Below are positions 13,215-20,163 of a DNA stretch of 27,354 bases, in pieces. The translations under genes and the position numbers were made by a program. Numbering within the stretch: the stretch's first letter is position 1; each line of letters starts with the position of its first letter. Source of the DNA: a virus; the IMG/VR virus record IMGVR_UViG_3300010042_000019, positions 1 to 27,354 of that record; one strand, given 5' to 3'. The notes beneath the pieces were generated by a model. It was not told the origin of the DNA, searched no databases, and worked only from the letters and a program-made list of their open reading frames with translations.

Positions 13215-13294
13215 ACTTCTATCACTTACTACTTATAATTTTAACAACCTATTTTGTTTTCTTCATTTATAGACTATGGAGAATTAAGAAATGA
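13211..13294 (+). CDS. 27-aa single-pass membrane peptide
   Basis: MNFYHLLLIILTTYFVFFIYR followed by LWRIKK: one TM helix with a positive C-terminal end, giving an N-out/C-in orientation by the positive-inside rule. It has a very good ribosome site (AGGAGAGAAGG), and both ends are coupled to neighbours by ATGA overlaps. Role unknown. Confidence 0.5.
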   Translation: MNFYHLLLIILTTYFVFFIYRLWRIKK

Positions 13295-13578
13295 CCGAAA
13301 CTCTTAAAGATATTCTAAAGCGAGCGGAGTACACCGAACAAGTTATACGGTTTACTGATCTGACCGCATACAATATCGGCGGTAGTGATGAAAACAAAAG
13401 ACTCACGCCTATCATAACCGCGCTTGTTGAGGTGATTGAATCTCAACGACAAGCGCTTACGGTGATTTTAGGTGGGCATGAGTATAACATTCTAAAAGAG
13501 CCATATAAACTTGTTGCGGACGAAGCCCTCGCCCAATCCGATGATATTCTGAAAGGAGTTTTAGATGGGAAAACTTAA
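13291..13578 (+). CDS. Small helical protein, unknown function
   Basis: A 95-aa protein, mainly helical with coiled-coil-like stretches (LKDILKRAEYTEQVIRFTD, ITALVEVIESQRQALTVIL). Coupled to the upstream peptide gene by ATGA; its last 14 bp overlap the start of a zinc-ribbon gene. No family was recognised. Confidence 0.45.
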   Translation: MTETLKDILKRAEYTEQVIRFTDLTAYNIGGSDENKRLTPIITALVEVIESQRQALTVILGGHEYNILKEPYKLVADEALAQSDDILKGVLDGKT

Positions 13579-13714
13579 ATGCAAACATGAAGATGCCTAC
13601 ACTAGAAGTTGGCGTAACCTTGAAACTGACGAGTGGAACTGGGTTACTTACTGTCGTGATTGCCAGCGTGGGCACACTCATAAAGATAAAAAGAAATGGA
13701 ACAAATCAAAATGA
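13565..13714 (+). CDS. 49-aa zinc-ribbon protein
   Basis: ATG at 13565 with strong SD GAAAGGAG. Cys6 with His8 (CKHED) and a CRDC pair (residues 36-39), separated by a Trp-rich strand (SWRNLETDEWNWVTY), form a likely zinc ribbon. The C-terminus is strongly basic (KDKKKWNKSK). It may bind nucleic acid. The stop overlaps the next start by 4 bp. Confidence 0.5.
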   Translation: MGKLKCKHEDAYTRSWRNLETDEWNWVTYCRDCQRGHTHKDKKKWNKSK

Positions 13715-14094
13715 AAAACCTTGATGCGCTAAGAGATGAGTTTATCCTTAAAGAAAATAATTTTGGCGGAGGATATGCAGGTCCGAATATAGACCACTTG
13801 CAAAAGAGAGCTTGGAACGCAGCCCTCGAGGCCGCAGGGAATATGGCGGGTGAGTTTACGTTAGGCGATGTCGTTGGCAAAGCTGTAAATGATTACCCTT
13901 ACGCTATTATTGCCTTTAGAGAGGGCGCTAAATATCAGTATGAAAAACAAAAAGCCCGCGAAGGAATTCTGATCGGATTGTTGGAGGAGTGTCTTACTGA
14001 TTTAAAATTATGGAATGAAATTGAAAACTTAAAAAGTGGTGTCACTGAAAATCTGATTAATAAATTATCAGCACTTCAAAGGAAAAGCGAATGA
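13711..14094 (+). CDS. Small protein, unknown function
   Basis: A 127-aa protein from ATG 13711, chosen because it overlaps the upstream stop by ATGA as its neighbours do; ATG 13696 in frame would add five residues. It contains a Gly-rich turn (NNFGGGYAGPNI), a Trp/Ala helix, and helical C-terminal half (GILIGLLEECLTDLKLW). The stop is coupled to the next gene. No family was recognised. Confidence 0.45.
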   Translation: MKNLDALRDEFILKENNFGGGYAGPNIDHLQKRAWNAALEAAGNMAGEFTLGDVVGKAVNDYPYAIIAFREGAKYQYEKQKAREGILIGLLEECLTDLKLWNEIENLKSGVTENLINKLSALQRKSE

Positions 14095-14300
14095 GCGAAG
14101 ATAGATACAAAGAATTACCCCAGGTTAAGAATTTATCTGAGTTTTCATTAAAGCAATTTAACATTTTAATTGATGAGCTTAATATCTTAAAAGATGCTCA
14201 CGACAAACAAATGGCTGTGGTTCATAGGATTCAAAAGGATATGAATAGAGTAAACAAAGAGCTACAGTCTTTTTGGTCTCACATGAAGGAAACAAAATGA
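14091..14300 (+). CDS. Small coiled-coil protein
   Basis: A 69-aa, Lys/Glu-rich helical protein (LSEFSLKQFNILIDELNILK, then IQKDMNRVNKELQSF) that could dimerise by coiled coil. ATGA overlaps on both sides show translational coupling. No function assigned. Confidence 0.45.
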   Translation: MSEDRYKELPQVKNLSEFSLKQFNILIDELNILKDAHDKQMAVVHRIQKDMNRVNKELQSFWSHMKETK

Positions 14301-14416
14301 GTGAGGGATACAAAATATTTATTTGGTTAATGCTTGGTTATTGTATTGGGCTGACCTCTACTTGTGTTATCGAGACACGTTCTTTTAAATTATCATATGC
14401 AGAGGAAACAAAATGA
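14297..14416 (+). CDS. 39-aa single-pass membrane peptide
   Basis: MSEGYK then a hydrophobic segment (IFIWLMLGYCIGLTSTCVI) and a polar tail ending EETK. It lies between two coupled genes with 4-bp overlaps on each side; an AAGGAAACAAA-type site precedes it. It may span the inner membrane; the role is unknown. Confidence 0.45.
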   Translation: MSEGYKIFIWLMLGYCIGLTSTCVIETRSFKLSYAEETK

Positions 14417-15117
14417 CCCTAGACGAAAAACCGAAGTGTGATGACTGTGACTGCGAATCTCTTAACTTAGTGAAAGTCAAAAGCGGTGACTATTGCGAAA
14501 AGTGTATTCATAAAACTCACATAATACCAGAAACCCAACCTCTAGCGGCTGAGGCTGTGGCGCGGAAGTGGAAAGACGTAAAAGAATATTACCTTGCTGG
14601 GGGTAAAAACTATTTTTGCATTAAGCACAACACAGAGCATGGCACTGTGATTTGCCCGCGTTGTAAACCAGAGATTATTCAGTACGAACTCACAAGCGCC
14701 CTAGTCACTAGAGAGGCTTACCTCGCCAAGTGTGCTGAGGTTGAGAAATTAAAGGAAGCTTGTCAATTATCAGGTAAAGCCCTTATGAAATTAGCTAAAG
14801 ACTCACATGGTATTCTTAAAGAACAAAAAGAAGAAATCACCAAGCTTAAGCAGGAGAATGCTAAGTTAAAAACGACTGAAGGACTCCTCAACGAGCCAAT
14901 TGGGAATGAAGAAATCAGAGAAATGATACGCAGACTTAATTCGTGGGGTTATCATATTGGCCACAGAGAAATTAAAGAAGAAATAGAATCTCTGAAAGCT
15001 GAGTGTTTAGCGTTAAGGGCGGCGCTTGAAAAAGTTTGCTGGGAAACGGGTACATCAACTGAAGCTCATCATACAGCACTAAGTGCTTTGCAAAAATACA
15101 TAGCGAGGGACAAATGA
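14413..15117 (+). CDS. Zinc-ribbon plus coiled-coil protein
   Basis: A 234-aa protein. The N-terminus has Cys pairs CDDCDC and YCEKC (residues ~9-37), and a second set CIKH...CPRC (~75-92), so one or two zinc sites are likely. Residues ~100-160 form a coiled coil (CAEVEKLKEACQ, EEITKLKQENAKLK), and a helical C-terminal part follows. The layout suggests an oligomeric nucleic-acid- or protein-binding factor; no family was recognised. Start coupled to the membrane peptide upstream. Confidence 0.5.
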   Translation: MTLDEKPKCDDCDCESLNLVKVKSGDYCEKCIHKTHIIPETQPLAAEAVARKWKDVKEYYLAGGKNYFCIKHNTEHGTVICPRCKPEIIQYELTSALVTREAYLAKCAEVEKLKEACQLSGKALMKLAKDSHGILKEQKEEITKLKQENAKLKTTEGLLNEPIGNEEIREMIRRLNSWGYHIGHREIKEEIESLKAECLALRAALEKVCWETGTSTEAHHTALSALQKYIARDK

Positions 15118-15548
15118 AAGTATCCGCCCCAAATAAGCTTCAATGGCTAACACACAACAAGCAATTCACTCCCGAACAATGGGTTGAAATCGGCGACTTC
15201 ATAGTAGAGCACGAAGATTTAAAATTAGAACTGTCTGTCTTGAAACTCACAAGAGAAATGGAAAAGATGGCTAACACAAAAGAACTTTATTCTGGCTCCG
15301 AAATAATGAAACAAAACGAGAAACTCCAAGCCCAGCTCGCAGAGGCGAGGGAATGTATTGAGTTTTATGCTAAGCACGCCTATGAAGATCAGATCACCGG
15401 AACAAACATTGGGTTTCACTTTAATTTTGTAAAACAAGATGACATTGAAGAGTTTAGAACTGATCCAACACCGTCTCATCCAAATGGTGTTTTTCATCAC
15501 AAAAAAGCTGGCAAGAGAGCTAGGGCTTACCTTGAGAAATACAAATGA
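15114..15548 (+). CDS. Small helical protein, unknown function
   Basis: A 144-aa protein: an N-terminal region (KLQWLTHNKQFTPEQWVEIGDF), a coiled coil (KLELSVLKLTREMEKMAN, EKLQAQLAEARECIEFY), then an aromatic C-terminal region (GFHFNFVKQDDIEEF) with His-rich turn. Coupled at both ends. The coiled-coil-plus-small-domain design recurs in this operon. No function assigned. Confidence 0.45.
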   Translation: MKVSAPNKLQWLTHNKQFTPEQWVEIGDFIVEHEDLKLELSVLKLTREMEKMANTKELYSGSEIMKQNEKLQAQLAEARECIEFYAKHAYEDQITGTNIGFHFNFVKQDDIEEFRTDPTPSHPNGVFHHKKAGKRARAYLEKYK

Positions 15549-15823
15549 ATATTACAATACCTAAAGGCTGCTCTTGCGCTCCAAGTGTAGAGTGTGGGAG
15601 CTATGATAACCAAGTTGAACTTCAAACTCCTGAATTTATGCGCGGAAAAACCATTGGCTGCTTTGAAATTAGAGACATCACCTGTGTAGACGCGTGTCTC
15701 GTTGAAGTAGTTCAAGCACTTTGGGGTTTAAAAGTTTTCACTACGGGCTGTTGCTGCGGGCACAATAAACAAGATGGCTACGTTGGAATACTAGAAGGTA
15801 TAGGTCGAGGCGGAAATGAATAA
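15545..15823 (+). CDS. Phage Cys-rich small protein with CCGH motif
   Basis: A 92-aa protein rich in Cys. The block ITCVDACLVEVVQALWGLKVFTTGCCCGHNKQ-DGYVGI matches a small-protein family common in phages (iDxCla-Ei-xLw-xxgIxTxgsCCGHgk-xgyI). The Cys and His residues probably coordinate a metal; the function of that family is unknown. Coupled to the upstream gene by ATGA; a tiny membrane peptide gene overlaps its end. Confidence 0.6.
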   Translation: MNITIPKGCSCAPSVECGSYDNQVELQTPEFMRGKTIGCFEIRDITCVDACLVEVVQALWGLKVFTTGCCCGHNKQDGYVGILEGIGRGGNE

Positions 15824-15899
15824 GCTATTAGGTGATTTAGCTGTGCTTGGTATTTGCCTGATGTTAATAATCTTTAAGTGTGTAGCTGGACTATATTAA
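15816..15899 (+). CDS. 27-aa single-pass membrane peptide
   Basis: MNKLLGDLAVLGICLMLIIF followed by KCVAGLY: one TM helix. It overlaps the end of the Cys-rich gene by 8 bp and is the last gene before a promoter-like region. GAGGCGG lies just upstream. The role is unknown; its place near the lysis genes would also allow a membrane-active role. Confidence 0.4.
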   Translation: MNKLLGDLAVLGICLMLIIFKCVAGLY

Positions 15900-15930
15900 C
15901 ACACAGCACCTTGAGTAAATAATACATAAC
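15896..15930 (+). promoter_or_regulatory. Promoter-like region before the lysis genes
   Basis: TTAACA (15896-15901) is a possible -35, and TAAATAATACATAAC (15916-15930) repeats the box at 4787-4801 with one change (TAAATAATACACAAC). The shared box before two separate operons suggests a common promoter element or binding site. Confidence 0.45.
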
Positions 15931-15976
15931 CCTCATCCTTTAAAAAGTTAATCAACTTACAATTTAGGGGGCACAG

Positions 15977-16237
15977 ATGGCATTACTTGATGGCAAAGAA
16001 CTTGAGGGTCAAATTGGTAACGTAGGCACTTACGAGGTGGACGTTAGTATTGATGGGTCAGTAATCATGAAAGCCACTGTTGCCTATGTGACTGAGTATG
16101 GTGAGGCGTCATCTACAAACGCTATTAAAACCGACATCTTCAAAATCGCTGAAGCTCTAGCAAAGAAGACCGAGACCACTTGGGATGATGCTGCGGTTGA
16201 GGCTCTTAAAAAAGTACTAGGCATTAAGGCCGCGTAA
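15977..16237 (+). CDS. Small protein, unknown function
   Basis: An 86-aa protein with strong SD AGGGGG. The first half is strand-rich (EGQIGNVGTYEVDVSIDGSVIMKATVAYV) and the second helical (KTDIFKIAEALAKKT, DDAAVEALKKVLGIKAA). First gene after the promoter-like region and directly next to a membrane protein gene (0 bp gap), so it may be part of the lysis operon. No family was recognised. Confidence 0.5.
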   Translation: MALLDGKELEGQIGNVGTYEVDVSIDGSVIMKATVAYVTEYGEASSTNAIKTDIFKIAEALAKKTETTWDDAAVEALKKVLGIKAA

Positions 16238-16453
16238 ATGAACGCGCTCCTATCATGGATCTTAAAGGTCGTCCTATCTTGGGCGGCCTCTTGGGCAGAG
16301 AAAAAGATAAAAACCACCACAAAAGACATTAAGGCCGATAAAGAGGCTGGGGTTATAAATGAGACAAATGTTAAAAAACATGATTCAGCCACTTCACGCC
16401 TTGAACAAATTAAAGCCGCTGAAGATCTGCTTAATCGCTCTAACACTCCTTAG
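16238..16453 (+). CDS. Small membrane-anchored protein, holin or i-spanin candidate
   Basis: A 71-aa protein with a short hydrophobic N-terminus (LLSWILKVVLSWAASWA) and a charged helical C-terminus (EKKIKTTTKDIKADKEAG...SRLEQIKAAEDLL). That one-TM-plus-charged-helix layout fits an inner-membrane spanin subunit or a pinholin-type protein. It lies two genes before the endolysin and overlaps an out-of-frame lipoprotein gene by 95 bp, the arrangement known for Rz/Rz1. The length is short for an i-spanin, so the role is not settled. Confidence 0.5.
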   Translation: MNALLSWILKVVLSWAASWAEKKIKTTTKDIKADKEAGVINETNVKKHDSATSRLEQIKAAEDLLNRSNTP

Positions 16454-16691
16454 TGTTTCTTGCGGTAAAGCACCCGCCTTCCCTGTGAAAACCATTTGGG
16501 AGGTCTCTCTAAAGTTTAACGCCTGTGGTGAATATGCCTTAGTGGACATAGAGAACATGAAATATAAGCACGTTAAGGACTGGCCTTTAGAGAAGTGTGA
16601 GGGTGTGTTTGGCTTTCAAAAGGCCGATATTCCTAAGGTCACTCGATGGGGTATGCAGACCAGAGACTACGTAAAAGATCATTGCGAATAA
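16359..16691 (+). CDS. Lipoprotein overlapping the membrane protein gene (o-spanin-like)
   Basis: A 110-aa protein with a lipobox LSVSC preceded by a basic segment and hydrophobic ICLIALTLL. The mature part (~75 aa) has Cys pairs and predicted strands. It starts in a different frame inside the previous gene; another in-frame ATG at 16380 would give a tighter signal peptide. Outer-membrane lipoproteins embedded with a membrane protein gene before an endolysin suggest an o-spanin, which joins with the i-spanin to fuse the two membranes at lysis. The mature part is longer than typical Rz1 and not Pro-rich, so this stays inference. Confidence 0.5.
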   Translation: MRQMLKNMIQPLHALNKLKPLKICLIALTLLSVSCGKAPAFPVKTIWEVSLKFNACGEYALVDIENMKYKHVKDWPLEKCEGVFGFQKADIPKVTRWGMQTRDYVKDHCE

Positions 16692-16710
16692 CAACAAAAG
16701 GAACATTTAA

Positions 16711-17445
16711 ATGAAACTACAAGACCTGATCCGAGATCTAAAGCTTGAGCTTATTAAAAACGGCGAGAAGCTAGATGCCACTAACCCAAACTACCTTGAG
16801 GCCACAGAAGCTGCTGCCTCTAAATACGACATCAAGGTTGTTGTTCTGCCAAAGCTCATTACAAAGTCTCCGACCTTCGGGCCTGGTACGGCTGAGTGGT
16901 TAAAGAATGCGCAAGCGGAGCTAGGTAAGAAGGAGTCAGATCCTGAGTTTCAAAAGAAGATGAATCCAATGTGGGCTAAAGCCGGTCTTCCAAGCTTTAA
17001 GGGCTTAGTCGGTTCACCAAGAGCCTGGTGCTCGCTCTTTGTAGTAGCTGCACTCACATGGGGTGGTTATAAAACAAGCAAGCTTAATGCTGCCGCTATC
17101 AGTGGAGATAACTTTGGCCAAAAGATCGAGTGGAAAACTCAAGGCATACCTAAGGGCGCCATTGTTCGTATTAATCACTCTAGTAAATGCACATCTGCTA
17201 GCGGGAATCATATTGGTTTCTCTGGCGGTGATTGCACACCTACTGATGTAGCTTCTGGCTCGTTCAATATGCTTGGCGGTAATCAATCTGACAAAGTATC
17301 AATCGCAGCCTTCCCAGTAAACGACATCTGTTCTGTATCGTGGCCCGTAGAGACTGTGGAGGGCGTTAAGATCGCTTTACCAGGTAAGGTGCTAGTGTCT
17401 AATGGGTGCAAGGGTAAAGCTGAACCAACAGGGAGCACACGCTAA
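16711..17445 (+). CDS. CHAP-type endolysin (peptidoglycan hydrolase)
   Basis: A 244-aa protein. After an N-terminal ~55-residue helical region, residues ~60-205 follow the TIGR02594/CHAP-like cysteine peptidase pattern: W-LKNAQAELGKKE, then AWCSLFVVAALTWGGY with Cys107, IPKGAIVRI, GNHIGFSGG with His167, and MLGGNQSDKVSIAAFP with Asn191. In phages these enzymes cut the peptide stem or amide bond of peptidoglycan at the end of infection. There is no signal peptide, so release would need a holin. It lies just downstream of the membrane protein and lipoprotein genes of the lysis region. SD AAAGGAA, 9 bp from ATG. Confidence 0.8.
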   Translation: MKLQDLIRDLKLELIKNGEKLDATNPNYLEATEAAASKYDIKVVVLPKLITKSPTFGPGTAEWLKNAQAELGKKESDPEFQKKMNPMWAKAGLPSFKGLVGSPRAWCSLFVVAALTWGGYKTSKLNAAAISGDNFGQKIEWKTQGIPKGAIVRINHSSKCTSASGNHIGFSGGDCTPTDVASGSFNMLGGNQSDKVSIAAFPVNDICSVSWPVETVEGVKIALPGKVLVSNGCKGKAEPTGSTR

Positions 17446-17618
17446 TGTGGACACATAAAACAAAGTACAAAGGCATGATATATATCGGTGGCTACGAGGG
17501 TGGCAGATGTAAGGGTAGAAAGTTTAAACTTAAGAACTCAAAAACTCTTAAAGAGCTTAAGAATGAGTACACCTCAATCTTCCACGCTAAGCGAGATGGC
17601 TGGGTCTTATGCAAATAA
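17445..17618 (+). CDS. Small basic protein, 57 aa
   Basis: ATG at 17445 overlaps the endolysin stop (TAATG). The protein is basic and strand-rich (WTHKTKYKGMIYIGGYEGG, GRKFKLKNSKTLKELK) with an aromatic end (DGWVLCK), so nucleic-acid or cell-wall contact is possible. Its end overlaps the next gene by 10 bp in another frame. No family was recognised. Confidence 0.5.
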   Translation: MWTHKTKYKGMIYIGGYEGGRCKGRKFKLKNSKTLKELKNEYTSIFHAKRDGWVLCK

Positions 17619-17989
17619 GGTTACTTCGAGAATCAGGCCTACCACCAGATCCACAATCATTAGCTGCCTTTAATATAGGCATTAAAGAATCATATGATCT
17701 TATTGTAAAAGAGATGGGAGAGTTTCATACTCTTGATGACGATAACCAAAAGGTCTTTCAAGCAAAGCTCTTTGATGCCGAACAAGAACTCTACGCTAAG
17801 TATCCAAGAGAAGAGATGATCACCTTTACAAGCCATGAGAAGTTTAAAGAGGATATGTTTAAATATAGAGCACTTTGCTTTGTGTTTAGAGTAGAGGACG
17901 ACAAAGAGACTGATGAGATTGAGTGCTACATCATGGATCAAGCGCGCTCTTACCAGCAAGAGAGCATGAGTCCATTTCAACAAGGTTAG
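17609..17989 (+). CDS. Small acidic protein, unknown function
   Basis: A 126-aa protein, acidic and helical, with Tyr/Phe-rich blocks (FHTLDDDNQKVFQAKLFDAEQ, KFKEDMFKYRALCFVFR). The start lies in the end of the upstream gene. Its final residues (YQQESMSPFQQG) look disordered. A strong inverted repeat directly follows its stop, so it probably ends the lysis transcript. No family was recognised. Confidence 0.5.
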   Translation: MQIRLLRESGLPPDPQSLAAFNIGIKESYDLIVKEMGEFHTLDDDNQKVFQAKLFDAEQELYAKYPREEMITFTSHEKFKEDMFKYRALCFVFRVEDDKETDEIECYIMDQARSYQQESMSPFQQG

Positions 17990-17995
17990 TAAGCT

Positions 17996-18070
17996 TTACC
18001 CTAGGGGATGTTTAAGTAAGTTCGCATGATGCTGACTTCATACTTGAGCGCAAACCTCTAGGGTAATTTT
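17996..18070 (+). terminator. Large inverted repeat / structured terminator candidate
   Basis: TTACCCTAGGGG (17996-18007) pairs with CCTCTAGGGTAA (18055-18066), 12 pairs with one G-U, followed directly by TTTT. The 47-base loop holds a second stem (TTAAGTA with TACTTGA) and AGT/ACT pairs. It lies between the lysis and packaging operons. A terminator is likely, but the large folded loop would also fit a structured RNA or cruciform. Confidence 0.55.
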
Positions 18071-18084
18071 AAATACAGGGATGT

Positions 18085-18504
18085 ATGAGTGATAAGTTTT
18101 ACCAGACTAAAGACTTTATTGAGCTTCAGAAGAGGTGGTACGAAGACCTCGACGACAAAGGGTTTAGAGACATCGAGTTTGTCTACCCTGATGGTAACGC
18201 TTCACACTTCACGAGACCTGCCGTGGGCTCCTCGAGCTGGCCAGTTGATTACGCAAAAGCGCTTCCAACACTGGCTTACTTCCAATTCGCATCAAAGTTC
18301 CTCTGGGATTACCCATTTAAGAAACCAAAACACAAACACATCTGGCGACTACACTCGCAAGGAATGTCCATCAGGCAAATTGCAAAGCGTGTGGCTAAGA
18401 GCGAGAAGAGCCTTAACGGAGTTCACCTCGTGATCAACCGACTAAAGATAGATTTCTTTGTGTACATCAGAGACCAAGTAGAGTGGGAAGATGAGCAAAT
18501 CTAA
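18085..18504 (+). CDS. HTH protein, possible small terminase / packaging regulator
   Basis: A 139-aa protein. The C-terminal half carries an HTH of the resolvase/sigma-like type: HIWRLHSQGMSIRQIAKRVAKSEKSL then GVHLVINRL. The N-terminal half has aromatic residues (KRWYEDLDDKGFRDIEFVYPDG). As the first gene of the packaging operon, upstream of the large terminase, a small-terminase-like role (pac-site recognition) is possible; a transcription regulator is the alternative. The two following genes include another candidate. Start ATG overlaps a GGGATGT region. Confidence 0.5.
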   Translation: MSDKFYQTKDFIELQKRWYEDLDDKGFRDIEFVYPDGNASHFTRPAVGSSSWPVDYAKALPTLAYFQFASKFLWDYPFKKPKHKHIWRLHSQGMSIRQIAKRVAKSEKSLNGVHLVINRLKIDFFVYIRDQVEWEDEQI

Positions 18505-18799
18505 GAAACACTCAGTGATAGAGGAGATATTCCAGGTAGAAGTGGAGGTGCCTAATGCACGGGCACTATTAGATACCTCGATTGCTATCATCTCAGATGA
18601 GCTAAAGAAGATTAAGAAGATGTCAGAGATAGGTCTAGCGATCCCGCTTGATCCTGAGTACATGAATGCGCTTTTAAACATCACAAAGACTCTTGTGACC
18701 GTGGATAAGAACGAGAACGACAATCCTATTGAAGAGGACGACAAGCTCACTGATGAGCAATTAAAAGAAGCAGCTAGGAAGGCTTTAGGTTTACCATGA
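18491..18799 (+). CDS. Small acidic helical protein, possible small terminase partner
   Basis: A 102-aa, acidic, helical protein (IIEEIFQVEVEVPNARALLDTS; DELKKIKKMSEIGLAIPLDP; DEQLKEAARKALGLP). It overlaps the previous gene by 14 bp and the methyltransferase by 4 bp. Position in the packaging operon suggests a terminase-associated role; no motif confirms it. Confidence 0.4.
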   Translation: MSKSKKHSVIEEIFQVEVEVPNARALLDTSIAIISDELKKIKKMSEIGLAIPLDPEYMNALLNITKTLVTVDKNENDNPIEEDDKLTDEQLKEAARKALGLP

Positions 18800-19746
18800 G
18801 ATTATTACTTGGTGATTGCTTAGAACAGATGAAGACTTTAGACAGTCAGTCAGTAGACTGTTGCGTGACGTCACCGCCCTACTATGGGCTTCGCGACTAC
18901 GGTGTTTCCGGCCAACTTGGGCTAGAGGAAACACCGGAAGAGTTTGTTAATAATTTAGTAAAGGTATTCCAAGAGGTCAGGCGTGTACTTAAAGACGATG
19001 GGACGCTTTGGTTAAACCTTGGAGACAGCTATGTTGGTGGCGGGCGCGGCGGCAATAGTGACGCGATAACGGGCGAGGGTAAGAATAAAAGCCAAGTTTC
19101 AAAACTTCGCAAATCCTTTCGCCGTGATAAAGCGGAATGCGCACCAAACAACAAACAAAAAATCATTGATCTTAAAACAAAAGACTTAATGGGTATTCCG
19201 TGGCGAGTAGCTTTCGCGCTGCAAACAGATGGATGGTATTTACGCCAAGACATTATTTGGAATAAACCAAACGCCATGCCAGAGTCAGTCACCGATAGGT
19301 GTACAAAAGCGCACGAGTATATTTTTTTATTATCTAAATCTAAAAAATACTACTTTGATAGCAAATCAATCAAGGAGCCCGCCGTGTATTCTGGTAAATT
19401 TACAGAACCTACTCGCGGCATGGGTTACGGTGTTGCGCGTGGTGCAAACGGGCGTTCGCCAGATCGCGATGGCGGCTTTAAGCCGAATGATGGACTACGG
19501 AATAAGAGGTCTGTGTGGACGGTAAATACAAAGCCATTCAGGTGTGCGCACTTTGCCACGTTTCCGCAAGAGCTAGTGGAGCCATGTATTTTGGCGGGAA
19601 GCCCAGTTGGGGGAATCATTCTAGATCCTTTTTTTGGAGCAGGGACCACTGGCGTAGTAGCTAAAAAACTTGGTCGCGATTGGGTTGGGTGTGAACTGAA
19701 CGAAGAGTACCTCGAGATCGCTAAGCGTAGAATAGAGGCTGTGTGA
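18796..19746 (+). CDS. Orphan DNA methyltransferase (beta class, TSPPY)
   Basis: A 316-aa amino-methyltransferase of the N4-cytosine/N6-adenine class. The catalytic motif TSPPY (residues 25-29) precedes the AdoMet motif (ILDPFFGAGTTG, ~275-286), the order of the beta class. GDCLEQM near the start and GCELNEEYLEIAKRRI at the end fit the family; the region ~75-240 is the target-recognition part. The base modified cannot be read from this. No restriction enzyme is beside it, so it probably shields phage DNA from host restriction or marks it for packaging. Coupled to the genes on either side by 4-bp overlaps. Confidence 0.92.
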   Translation: MRLLLGDCLEQMKTLDSQSVDCCVTSPPYYGLRDYGVSGQLGLEETPEEFVNNLVKVFQEVRRVLKDDGTLWLNLGDSYVGGGRGGNSDAITGEGKNKSQVSKLRKSFRRDKAECAPNNKQKIIDLKTKDLMGIPWRVAFALQTDGWYLRQDIIWNKPNAMPESVTDRCTKAHEYIFLLSKSKKYYFDSKSIKEPAVYSGKFTEPTRGMGYGVARGANGRSPDRDGGFKPNDGLRNKRSVWTVNTKPFRCAHFATFPQELVEPCILAGSPVGGIILDPFFGAGTTGVVAKKLGRDWVGCELNEEYLEIAKRRIEAV

Positions 19747-20159
19747 TAGACATCGAGCTAAGACTAAACACACCCGCTGATGAGTCTTTCATCTACGACT
19801 CGTGGCTTAAGAGTTACCAAGAGCAGAACCGTGACTTTAAGCGCATGGGTATAAGAACTTACTATGCTGGCTACAAGAAGATCCTGATGGGTATCCTTGA
19901 TTCAGCACTCGTGGTGATCGCTTGTAACCCTGATGATAAGGACCAGATCTATGGCTTTATCGTAGCTGAAGCTGATGCCGATATAGTTCATTACCTTTAC
20001 GTGAAGTACACGTTTAGGAAGCTTGGTATCGCAAGACGGTTGTTGCTGAACGTGCATCCAGAGCTAAGAGAGAAGCCGCTCATCCACACGTTTGCTAATC
20101 CCATTTCAGATAAGAAACAGTCAGAGTATTTACTAACCTATAACCCATTTTTAAGGTGA
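19743..20159 (+). CDS. GNAT-family acetyltransferase
   Basis: A 138-aa protein with a compact GNAT fold: IELRLNTPADESFIYDSWLKSY at the start, ALVVIAC, QIYGFIVAE strands, VHYLYVKYTFRKLGIARRLL holding the acetyl-CoA motif A (R/Q-x-x-G-x-G/A variant: RKLGIA), and a C-terminal segment. It starts with GTG overlapping the methyltransferase stop. The substrate is unknown. GNAT genes in packaging modules recur in phages, where they may acetylate virion or host proteins; that is inference. Confidence 0.8.
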   Translation: MIDIELRLNTPADESFIYDSWLKSYQEQNRDFKRMGIRTYYAGYKKILMGILDSALVVIACNPDDKDQIYGFIVAEADADIVHYLYVKYTFRKLGIARRLLLNVHPELREKPLIHTFANPISDKKQSEYLLTYNPFLR

Positions 20160-20163
20160 TCAT

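Noticed and set aside
17488-17673. Plus-strand frame overlapping the 17445 and 17609 genes
   Set aside because: No coupling or SD; the other frame (17445-17618) is coupled to the endolysin stop and has better composition.
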